Source: Mucilaginibacter xinganensis
Lineage (GTDB): Bacteria > Bacteroidota > Bacteroidia > Sphingobacteriales > Sphingobacteriaceae
Direction: 5' to 3'
Length of the DNA: 64,000 nucleotides
Assembly (NCBI RefSeq): GCF_002257585.1
Contig: NZ_CP022743.1
Coordinates: 2,666,001-2,730,000 of the forward strand
Below are positions 32,064-39,496 of the stretch, in pieces. The translations under genes and the position numbers were made by a program. The first letter of the stretch is position 1, and every line of letters starts with the position of its first letter. Below the pieces are notes generated by a model, which saw nothing but the letters and a program-made list of their open reading frames with translations, was not told where the DNA came from and ran no database searches.

Positions 32064-32497
32064 TTTACTCACCAGATAAGCCTTTAAGAACCGCATATAT
32101 CACAGCTTTGCAAATAGCTACTGGCGTTGGTGTGTTTCCTGATTTAGTGCCTAAAAATATCCAAACCCCAACGTCTTACATATTGCTCACAAGCCAAACT
32201 AAGACACGTATAGCAGTTGCAAAGCCTACAGCATCATCTAACCTGTCTGACAATTTTGGATGGCTCTCATCTATTGTTTTTGACATTCAGTATTTTTCAC
32301 CCAGTGGTTTTTCAAATCCCGGGGCAGTTGATGATATCGAACAGCAGATTATAAATGTTGCTGAAACTGTAGAAGTACCAGGATGGGCCATAAAATCACG
32401 GGTACAGGTGCAATCAATCCCGCTGCCGGTAAACACACCAACCAATTACATTAACAGACGGGTTTTAACCTATCAACATTGGATTGAAAAACTATAG
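32060..32497 (+). CDS. Tail terminator / completion protein (DUF3168-like)
   Basis: A 145-residue protein in the tail-terminator position after the gp10-like gene. YILLTSQTKTRIAVAKP, then FDIQYFSPSGFSNPGAVDDIEQQIINV, fits the beta-alpha fold of DUF3168-like terminators (yv.l........t.....~v.v~v~..... a..i...v...l). Assignment rests partly on gene order. Confidence 0.65.
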   Translation: MIYSPDKPLRTAYITALQIATGVGVFPDLVPKNIQTPTSYILLTSQTKTRIAVAKPTASSNLSDNFGWLSSIVFDIQYFSPSGFSNPGAVDDIEQQIINVAETVEVPGWAIKSRVQVQSIPLPVNTPTNYINRRVLTYQHWIEKL

Positions 32498-32500
32498 ATT

Positions 32501-32665
32501 ATGGAAATAGTAATATGCTTAGATAAAGAAGATATTTCAACTCAAAAATTTGGGGTTAATTACCGTATATCTGCTGATGGAATCAAAATATCATTAACAG
32601 AAGATGCGGCTAAAGAACTTGTTTCTGATTTAATACATCTCTTAAACGAACCATCTGAAAAATGA
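32501..32665 (+). CDS. Small hypothetical protein in tail operon
   Basis: A 54-residue ORF (MEIVICLDKEDISTQKFGVN at its start), too short to classify. ATGA overlap (32662-32665) with the tail-tube-like gene and a three-base gap upstream support translation. Confidence 0.5.
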   Translation: MEIVICLDKEDISTQKFGVNYRISADGIKISLTEDAAKELVSDLIHLLNEPSEK

Positions 32666-33147
32666 TAGCAGGATCCTTAATCGGCTTAATGGTAAACGGG
32701 GCTTTTGTTTCCTGTGAAACCAGCTGCCAAATTAATTTTAATCAGGTAATGATAGCCTCCAGCGCAATTGATAGCGGTGGTTGGGGTGAATTTGTAGCAG
32801 GGTTAAGATCATGGACTGTATCGGTAAATGGTAATTTACTTTTAGAGGCCGTTGGAAGCGATATAAAGGCTTTAATTCAATCAGGGTACATTAACCAACT
32901 GCCAATGTTTGCAGAGTTTAGCACAAGGCCGTCAAGTGATATACAGTTAAAATTTAGTGGCGCAGTTTTATTCAATACAGCAAGTATTTCGGCTGCAAGC
33001 ACTGGGGTAGCTAATTGGACGGCAACGCTTCAGGGAACCGGGAAATTGACTCCAACTTATCAGGATTTTTCATTGCTTATTGATAGTATGCCATCGGAAG
33101 CCTTGTACCCAATCATAGTAGACGAAAGCGGGGGATTTACTACTTAA
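32662..33147 (+). CDS. Tail-tube-like protein, copy 1
   Basis: A 161-residue beta-rich protein. GSLIGLMVNGAFVSCETSCQINF at the start and SAASTGVANWTATLQGTGKLTPT near the end match the layout of TP901-1-type major tail proteins. The copy at 34120 shares the same ends (GRLIGITLDGDYYNCQTAADL; NAPSTGASTYDVTITGNGEPTFT), so the two are paralogues. One could be the tube and the other a decoration, tip or initiator subunit. Confidence 0.7.
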   Translation: MIAGSLIGLMVNGAFVSCETSCQINFNQVMIASSAIDSGGWGEFVAGLRSWTVSVNGNLLLEAVGSDIKALIQSGYINQLPMFAEFSTRPSSDIQLKFSGAVLFNTASISAASTGVANWTATLQGTGKLTPTYQDFSLLIDSMPSEALYPIIVDESGGFTT

Positions 33148-33725
33148 ATATTATTAAGATTGGCAAATTCGCCATAATGCTTTTTAGCATGCTTATTATA
33201 TGCTATTGCTGCCTCTAACTCTGTATCGAAATTACCAAGTGCAATTTTCTTTTTGTTGAGAACCGCTTGTGCGCACCACCTGTATGTAACCCATGTTTTT
33301 GTTTCGCCTGTTGTTTTCAACTTTCTTGTAGTCTTACACATTTTAAGATTAACCCCTAAATATTGAGAGGTCTTATTCTTTTGCTTGCTAACATTTCGGG
33401 CGTTTTGACAATTGGATGCGGCTCTTAAATTTTCTATTTTGTCATTTAACTTATCTCGATCCCTATGGTCAACTATTTCAGGCCAACAATTATTATGATA
33501 AAAGAAAATTAGTCTTGACGAATAATAGGCGTATTTACCTATCCTAATTAAACGGCGTTCTCCACTATGTGTTTTAGATACCCAACCAGCCTTTTCGCCT
33601 ATTTTTGATTTGCCATTATTATCCAAAGGATGGCGCTTTATTCTGTATAAAAAACCTTCCCGATAATCGAATAATGATTTAACATATTCTTGAGTAAGAA
33701 TAGTTTCTTTGTTTACCTTTGTCAT
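33144..33725 (-). CDS. HNH-AP2 homing endonuclease
   Basis: A 193-residue two-domain mobile nuclease. EIVDHRDRDKLNDKIENLRA (about residues 83-102) is an HNH motif, followed by SNCQNARN. SQYLGVNL to the C-terminus, with WCAQAVLNKKKIALGNFDTELEAAIAYNKHAKKHYG, is an AP2 DNA-binding domain. It is antisense, between the two tail-tube paralogues, and its stop overlaps the end of copy 1 by four bases. Confidence 0.9.
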   Translation of the reverse strand: MTKVNKETILTQEYVKSLFDYREGFLYRIKRHPLDNNGKSKIGEKAGWVSKTHSGERRLIRIGKYAYYSSRLIFFYHNNCWPEIVDHRDRDKLNDKIENLRAASNCQNARNVSKQKNKTSQYLGVNLKMCKTTRKLKTTGETKTWVTYRWCAQAVLNKKKIALGNFDTELEAAIAYNKHAKKHYGEFANLNNI

Positions 33726-33760
33726 ACTCTTTTAAATTAGCGTTATAAAGGTACGAAAGG

Positions 33761-33787
33761 CCTGCAAGAAATTGCAGGTTTTTTGTT
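33761..33787 (+). terminator. Terminator before 33801 gene
   Basis: CCTGCA (33761-33766) pairs with TGCAGG (33773-33778), followed by a T run. It is immediately followed by the -7 box at 33789, forming a terminator-promoter junction. Confidence 0.65.
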
Positions 33788-33788
33788 T

Positions 33789-33796
33789 TATATTTG
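33789..33796 (+). promoter_or_regulatory. -7 box, probably leaderless
   Basis: TATATTTG ends four bases before ATG 33801. The sequence TTTTTTGTTTTATATTT overlapping it recurs at the terminator-start junction near 35458-35474. Confidence 0.5.
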
Positions 33797-33800
33797 ACGT

Positions 33801-34136
33801 ATGACAGGCATTTGCGCAATATCACATGAAGGCGGTTGGAGCATCTCAAATGATACAATTTTTGATGCTGATAAACACCTTGTTGTTGAGGGTGAAAAAA
33901 GATATTCTAAACAAATATTAACCATAAAAATAAATTGTATTTTTGATGTATCAGGACAACTGATTGAGGGCGATAAAGTTGAGTGTTTATTTAAATCGGA
34001 TGATGATAAAAAATATGCATTCATTGGCACTGTAAAAAGCAGGGGAAAGCAGCTCACAGTGATACACGAATTATTAAAATCAGAACGGTACGAACAAATT
34101 TTAAATAAAATAAAAAATCATGGCAAACACAACTAA
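33801..34136 (+). CDS. Hypothetical protein between tail-tube paralogues
   Basis: A 111-residue beta-rich protein (EGDKVECLFKSDDDKKYAFIGTV) with a basic tail. No family recognised. It overlaps copy 2 of the tail-tube-like gene by 17 bases. It has its own apparent promoter, so it could be expressed separately from the tail genes. Confidence 0.5.
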   Translation: MTGICAISHEGGWSISNDTIFDADKHLVVEGEKRYSKQILTIKINCIFDVSGQLIEGDKVECLFKSDDDKKYAFIGTVKSRGKQLTVIHELLKSERYEQILNKIKNHGKHN

Positions 34137-34596
34137 TTTACCCGGCAGATTAATCGGTATTACCCTTGACGGGGATTACTATAATTGCCAAACAGCAGCT
34201 GATCTAACATTAGGTACTTCGCTGACTAAAAATCCAATTTGCAAACCCAATCCAAATGGCACAACTTCAATAAGTTGGGAAACATCAAACGTAGATGCTA
34301 AGAACTGGCAACTGACTTTTTCAGCACAATCATTTTTGGATAGTATCACAGGTACTAAAAACAACAATGACCTACTGGCAAAATTCATCTCAGGTGATTT
34401 GCGGGTTGAAGCACAGTTTTTAACAAGTGCAGATTTAACATCGCAGGAAAATTATGATCATGATTTCCTATTTGAAGGTGCAGGATTGCTTACCACAGTA
34501 AAAGTTAATGCTCCATCTACCGGCGCTTCAACTTACGATGTAACAATTACAGGTAACGGGGAGCCAACATTTACGCTTATACCAGCAACAACCTAA
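34120..34596 (+). CDS. Tail-tube-like protein, copy 2
   Basis: A 158-residue protein paralogous to the product at 32662-33147. Shared features are the N-terminal GxLIGxxxxGxxxxCxT block, a central WxxSxxxLL-type segment and the C-terminal STGxxxxxxTxxGxGxxTxT block. Being closest to the chaperone and tape measure genes, this copy holds the usual position of the major tail protein. Confidence 0.7.
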   Translation: MANTTNLPGRLIGITLDGDYYNCQTAADLTLGTSLTKNPICKPNPNGTTSISWETSNVDAKNWQLTFSAQSFLDSITGTKNNNDLLAKFISGDLRVEAQFLTSADLTSQENYDHDFLFEGAGLLTTVKVNAPSTGASTYDVTITGNGEPTFTLIPATT

Positions 34597-34599
34597 AAA

Positions 34600-34782
34600 A
34601 TGCCCCAACGCCGCGCAGAACTGGCCCGGATTAGTCACCATTCAAAAAATACTTGGCTAATCAATTACAAGCTTTGGGCTGAATGTGGGTGTTATTATAA
34701 TAGGTTCGTTCTGCAAGTCCAGGGCGAACCTTCTTTAGAACAAGCTTTAAAAATCATCGATGAAGATAAAAATAAACGGTAA
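34600..34782 (+). CDS. Small basic hypothetical protein
   Basis: A 60-residue basic protein (MPQRRAELARISHHSKNTWL at its start). Its end overlaps the tail-assembly chaperone start by 23 bases. It has two adjacent cysteines (ECGC) but no recognised motif. Confidence 0.45.
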   Translation: MPQRRAELARISHHSKNTWLINYKLWAECGCYYNRFVLQVQGEPSLEQALKIIDEDKNKR

Positions 34783-35161
34783 AGACCATGGTATTCATTG
34801 GGGTATGCCAGCTTTGGGCGACATGTGTGAGGCGCTCGATATCTCAATTGAAACTTGCATTGAATTAATAGTTGGTGGAGGCGAACACACGCCATTTAAA
34901 CGGGCAAAAGCAAGCGCAGTTGCAATATTATGTGCAATGAATCATTATGCCCGTCTAAACAGATTAGAGGCCCCTGATGTAACCATTTACGAAGTAGAGA
35001 ACTATTGCGACATTACCCCCAGCGAAGAGTTTAATAAAATAAGGGAAGACTTCTCAAACTCAATGATTAACGGTCGCCTGGTAAGTGAAGTTTTGGGATT
35101 AACCCCAGCACCTATTCAAGCCCAGGTTAAAAAAAAATCCCAATCCACAAAAAAATCCTGA
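34760..35161 (+). CDS. Tail assembly chaperone (gpG-like, zero frame)
   Basis: A 133-residue protein in the conserved position before the tape measure gene. It starts MKIKINGKDHGIHWGMPAL and has a helical core (MCEALDISIETCIELIVGG; SAVAILCAMNHYARL), like gpG-type chaperones that coat the tape measure protein. The tail is lysine-rich because it is encoded by slippery A runs at 35129-35137 and 35149-35155, where a -1 shift would produce a longer gpGT-like fusion. Confidence 0.75.
   Translation: MKIKINGKDHGIHWGMPALGDMCEALDISIETCIELIVGGGEHTPFKRAKASAVAILCAMNHYARLNRLEAPDVTIYEVENYCDITPSEEFNKIREDFSNSMINGRLVSEVLGLTPAPIQAQVKKKSQSTKKS
35129..35155 (+). promoter_or_regulatory. Programmed -1 frameshift site (two A runs)
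   Basis: A nine-A run (35129-35137) and a seven-A run (35149-35155) both provide A AAA AAA slippery sequences in the zero frame. A stop in the -1 frame at 35128 bounds the site on the left and the zero-frame TGA at 35159 on the right. The -1 frame is open from 35131 to 35430. Confidence 0.75.
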
Positions 35162-35430
35162 TTCTTTACGAAATTGGTTATAAGCCCTGGGAGATAGACC
35201 AAATTTTATACCGGGATTACAACATGATAATTTCGGGTTATTACCGCAAGCAAGAGAGGGATGCCAACCTTGCAAGAAATATCATGTTTTACATTAAACA
35301 TTTCGGCGGTATGGGTAATCCTGATAAAGATACCCCTCGCGATATATGGCCTTTAAATATGGATAGGGAAGATGAGAAACAAATGATTTCAACGCTAAAA
35401 ATGGCACTCGAATTATTGAAAGAATTTTGA
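35131..35430 (+). CDS. Frameshift extension of tail chaperone (T-like domain)
   Basis: The -1 frame stays open for 99 codons after the slippery runs. The sequence ILILYEIGYKPWEIDQILYR, followed by MIISGYYRKQERDANLARNI, is clearly protein-like before the first ATG (35224), which argues for entry by frameshifting. The fusion with the upstream chaperone would be about 220 residues, as in lambda gpG-gpGT. A terminator follows directly. Confidence 0.75.
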   Translation, partial: KKIPIHKKILILYEIGYKPWEIDQILYRDYNMIISGYYRKQERDANLARNIMFYIKHFGGMGNPDKDTPRDIWPLNMDREDEKQMISTLKMALELLKEF

Positions 35431-35436
35431 TAAAAA

Positions 35437-35463
35437 AGACCGCTATTATAAGGCGGTTTTTTT
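35437..35463 (+). terminator. Terminator before tape measure gene
   Basis: ACCGC (35439-35443) pairs with GCGGT (35453-35457), flanked by an A run and a seven-T run. It separates the chaperone genes from the tape measure gene. Confidence 0.65.
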
Positions 35464-35482
35464 GTTTTATATTTACATTAAT

Positions 35483-38400
35483 ATGCCACAGTTAGAATAT
35501 TCGATATCAGGTGATAACTCCGGGTTAATTGCGGCCACGGATAGAGCAATTGGCAACATTGAAAATCTCACAAATGCCATAAATAATGCGAACATTTCAC
35601 TGCAATTTAAAAACGGAATTGCAGCCTTAGATACGTTAGGGCAAAAGCTTTTAGTTGCACAGGGAAACGCTACTTTATTTGGTGATAGTATTGGCAATCA
35701 AACTCAACAAATATCAGCGTACCAATCTGCAATAAATTCTTTGCTTGCAAATGGGTATGACCCCATGAGCGCTGATATTCAAAGATTAAAAGGTCAAATA
35801 GATGATTTGAATGCTTCTATTGCCTCAACTCCTAAAGTAAATAGGTCATTTGTAAATGATACATCAAATACGCCAAGTGCAGAAAACTTATCCCGTCCTC
35901 AATTAATAGGATCCGTTCAAGGAGAATCAGCATTTGTAACAGCACTTAATCAACAACTCGCATCCGGGGCAATAAATGCACAAGAATACTCACAGGCATT
36001 GGCCGGGGCAAATTCAACAGCGCAAACTTTAGGACAAACAACTCAACAAACTGCTGAACAAATAGCAGTTGCAGATGGCTATGTTATTGGTTTAAAACAA
36101 GCATTAGCTGATCTTAATTCACAGCGATTAATCGCACCTGCTCAAGACTTAGTAGCTTTAAATGCTGAAATACAGCAGGTAGAAATTAGCTTACAGCAAG
36201 CAAAAAATATAGGTAAGGTTGGATTTGATGAAATGGGTAATGCTATTAAGGGAGTTTCATTGCAAAATGTAAACGGCCAAATAATAGCTTTATCAAATAA
36301 CCTATTTGGTGCCCGTCAAATTGCGAAGGATGTGGTAAGAACACTCGATAGCAGTAACCTTGCAGGAGTTGCCAAAGGAATAGGTTTGTTAGCTGTTGAT
36401 TTTCTTTACTATGCTCAAAACGCCCAATTTGCAGCCGGAGCGACTACTGTAGCAACTGGTGCAATAGCAGCGGAAGGAACAGTTGCAGCATCATCCGGCA
36501 TAAGTACAGCTGCATTAGGAGCTGCATTTTCGTCGTTATTAACACCGGTTAACCTAATAATATTAGGTGTAGCGTTGTTAGGTGGAGGGTTACTTGCTTA
36601 TGAAAGGCATCAAAAAACGGCTGCACAGGCAGCAACGGAGCATTTAAAGGCATTACGCGAACAAAAACAAGCATTGGAAGATGTATTGTCAACTCTTAAT
36701 GCGCAACAGCGTGTAGAGGCAAAAGCATCTGAAATTTACAGTGACCAAATAGCAAAGCTTAACGAATTATACACAGCTTTAGAACAGCAAGTTAGTGCTG
36801 GTAATGACTATACTTCACAATTAACAGATCTACAAAATGCTTTCCCGCAATTCTTTGCTAATATAGATACCGCTGCTGCTAAAACAAATGCATTAACGGA
36901 GGCTTATAAAAATGCGGGTGAAGCAATAAAAGCTTTAGGCTTAGTTACAGCAGCTTTACAATTATCAGGTGAAAGTAATAAATCACAGGTTCAAAACCAG
37001 GTAGCAGCTGATGCTTTACTTGCACCGCTTCAAAAAGTTAAAAAGGAACTTGAAGACGCTACAAAAGAATTCAACAAAAATGGGGCGCAATTCAGTCAAA
37101 GTTTTTCAGGTCCAGGACAAGGAGGTGCTTCTGTAGCAGCATCTAATTTAAGCGTATTAAAAAAGCAATATGATGATTTAAACGATAAGATTCATACTTA
37201 TAACGTTGCAGTAGCTACAGCAAGGGCACAAACTGATGCGTTTAATAAAATAGCTGTTAATAATCAAAGTGCTGCCGATGCCGGTAAAAACAGCGGATTA
37301 ATAAATAGTCTTGAAAAGCAACTTGCTAATTTAAAGGCAATAGAACCGTATCTTAAAACACAAGAACAGGTTAACAAAAATATTGCAGAGCAAAAAAAAA
37401 TACAGGCTGAACTTGATTCTATTGAAGGTAAAAATGCGGCCAACTTGTTAAAATCAAAGCAGGAAGAATTATCTATACAGCAGCAAATAGCCGATATTAT
37501 CGCAAAATCAGGTGCTGATGCTAACAAATCAGGATTAACAGGTTATGCACTGCAGGTTGCAGATATAACTTCAAAATATGAAGCTTTTGGGGTTCAACTG
37601 GATAAGATCGCAACTAAAATTGCTAATCAATCCGCTTTATTTTCTGCAACTAATGGCAAACGCGGACTTTCACCAACGCAAGCGGCAAATGATACTTCAG
37701 CATTAAACAATGCACGCGGAATACTTACAGTTAATGAGTCAAAACAATTATCTGATGCCCAAATAAAGGAGGCTCAAATAACAGCAGATGCAATAACTAA
37801 AATAAATAATGATTTCGGCATAAAACAGCAGTTCGGATACAATGAAGAACTTAGCCATGTAAAAAGGCTTTATGATGATATTATAGTAAAGGCAACAGAG
37901 GGAACGCAAACGCTGGCTCAAATCAACGCAAATTATCAGAACGCAATAACTAAAGCCAACGGCAATCAAAGTGCCTTAGATGCCGCCAAAACAAACTACG
38001 ATGCCCAAATACAACAGGCTAATGATGCCCAGGCTAAAATATTAGCGGCAAAATCTGATTTATTACCTGCCATACAAGCTATTGATGAAAAATACATTCA
38101 GCAAGAACAACAGGTTTATGATAAGATAGTCGATATAGCGAACCAAGCCTTCATTACATTAGATGATGGGGAAACATCACGTACCGACAAAATTAATTCT
38201 GAATGGCAGAAAAGAATAAGCTCAGCTAATGCGTATTTTAACAAATTACGTGAGTTAGCTGTTTCTTCAAAGCTACCTCAATCAGCAGTAGATAATATTA
38301 ATTCTGTTCAATCACAGGTAAATGGAGTTTTAAATACAGCAAATTTTGAAGCTGTAAGTATTGAAATATCCAAAAACTTTGCCGCTGCAATGCAATCGGC

Positions 38401-39496
38401 AACTCAAGGATTTGTAACTGATTTTTATACATCTTTAACCGGATTAGGTGCAGCACGTCAAAGCATAGATGCTAAATATTCAGCACAGTTAGCTAATGCA
38501 CAGGATCAGGCTACACGCAATCAAATAAATAGAATAAAGGAGCTTGAAAAACAAAGTACAACTTCATTTGGTGCAATCTTCAGTGATTTAGTAAATAAAT
38601 TCAGTACTTCATTTAATCAATCTATACTGCAAAGCTTTACTAAGCAGATTACTGAAAATTTAGGTAAAACTTTATTAACTCCAACTGCATCACAATTAAA
38701 AATATCACCTGAAGAACAATCAGCTGAAAGGGTTTCTACCTTATTAAAATCTGCCGGCACTTCTTTAGCAGATCAAATAAAGCAAGCCGGATTAGATTTT
38801 TACAATACTACTAAAGGAGGTTCTGTAGGCGGGTTACTTTCAGGTGCAAGCGGTGGTTCTTCTATTGTACCTGGATTAACTGCAAATACAGGATTAGGAA
38901 GTTTTGCGCCTAATTCGGATGGTTCCCTGACTTTTGGAAATACTGTAGAAACATCAGCGTCAAATTTTAAAGATGCAGCAACAAAGGCCGGTGGTGCTAT
39001 AGGTTCAGGAGCTGAAACAGGAGGTAAAGCTATTACAGAAGCTGGTAACCACTTGTCAAGTAAAGTAGCAAGTGCTGCTGCTGCCTTGTCTTTGGCGGGC
39101 GGTCTTGTTAGCGGTGCAACTTCACCTACAAGTAAAGTTGGTCAAGGAGTTGGGGGATTACTAAAGGGTGCCGGTGAGGGGGCTTTGATTGGAAGTGCAT
39201 TTGGCCCAGAAGGTACTGTTATAGGAGCTATCGGAGGAGCTTTAATTGGTGGAATAAGCGGTTTATTCAGTGCTTCAAAAGCACAAAAGGAATTACAAGC
39301 GCAACAATTAGCAGAACAGCAACAACAAACAGCCTTGTTAAAAGCCAGTTTAGCATATACCTCTCAAATTATTGGCAGGGATACGGCCAATGGAATTGTT
39401 ACAGGTATTTCAGTAGGTGCGTTTGGTCAGTTAGTAGCTACGGTTTCAGGAAAAGATTTACAATTTATTTTAGACAGGAGTTCAAATGGCCGTTAA
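35483..39496 (+). CDS. Tape measure protein
   Basis: A 1,337-residue tail-length ruler. Long Q/N/A-rich helical stretches make up most of it, with a hydrophobic helix near residues 360-375 (LTPVNLIILGVALLGGGLLA) and a glycine/alanine-rich hydrophobic C-terminal part (GEGALIGSAFGPEGTVIGAI, about residue 1,230). These are normal for tape measures that help DNA cross the membrane. ATG 35483 is preferred over TTG 35462, which lies in the terminator tail. If the usual 1.5 angstrom per residue applies, the tail would be around 200 nm; this is inference. Confidence 0.9.
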   Translation: MPQLEYSISGDNSGLIAATDRAIGNIENLTNAINNANISLQFKNGIAALDTLGQKLLVAQGNATLFGDSIGNQTQQISAYQSAINSLLANGYDPMSADIQRLKGQIDDLNASIASTPKVNRSFVNDTSNTPSAENLSRPQLIGSVQGESAFVTALNQQLASGAINAQEYSQALAGANSTAQTLGQTTQQTAEQIAVADGYVIGLKQALADLNSQRLIAPAQDLVALNAEIQQVEISLQQAKNIGKVGFDEMGNAIKGVSLQNVNGQIIALSNNLFGARQIAKDVVRTLDSSNLAGVAKGIGLLAVDFLYYAQNAQFAAGATTVATGAIAAEGTVAASSGISTAALGAAFSSLLTPVNLIILGVALLGGGLLAYERHQKTAAQAATEHLKALREQKQALEDVLSTLNAQQRVEAKASEIYSDQIAKLNELYTALEQQVSAGNDYTSQLTDLQNAFPQFFANIDTAAAKTNALTEAYKNAGEAIKALGLVTAALQLSGESNKSQVQNQVAADALLAPLQKVKKELEDATKEFNKNGAQFSQSFSGPGQGGASVAASNLSVLKKQYDDLNDKIHTYNVAVATARAQTDAFNKIAVNNQSAADAGKNSGLINSLEKQLANLKAIEPYLKTQEQVNKNIAEQKKIQAELDSIEGKNAANLLKSKQEELSIQQQIADIIAKSGADANKSGLTGYALQVADITSKYEAFGVQLDKIATKIANQSALFSATNGKRGLSPTQAANDTSALNNARGILTVNESKQLSDAQIKEAQITADAITKINNDFGIKQQFGYNEELSHVKRLYDDIIVKATEGTQTLAQINANYQNAITKANGNQSALDAAKTNYDAQIQQANDAQAKILAAKSDLLPAIQAIDEKYIQQEQQVYDKIVDIANQAFITLDDGETSRTDKINSEWQKRISSANAYFNKLRELAVSSKLPQSAVDNINSVQSQVNGVLNTANFEAVSIEISKNFAAAMQSATQGFVTDFYTSLTGLGAARQSIDAKYSAQLANAQDQATRNQINRIKELEKQSTTSFGAIFSDLVNKFSTSFNQSILQSFTKQITENLGKTLLTPTASQLKISPEEQSAERVSTLLKSAGTSLADQIKQAGLDFYNTTKGGSVGGLLSGASGGSSIVPGLTANTGLGSFAPNSDGSLTFGNTVETSASNFKDAATKAGGAIGSGAETGGKAITEAGNHLSSKVASAAAALSLAGGLVSGATSPTSKVGQGVGGLLKGAGEGALIGSAFGPEGTVIGAIGGALIGGISGLFSASKAQKELQAQQLAEQQQQTALLKASLAYTSQIIGRDTANGIVTGISVGAFGQLVATVSGKDLQFILDRSSNGR

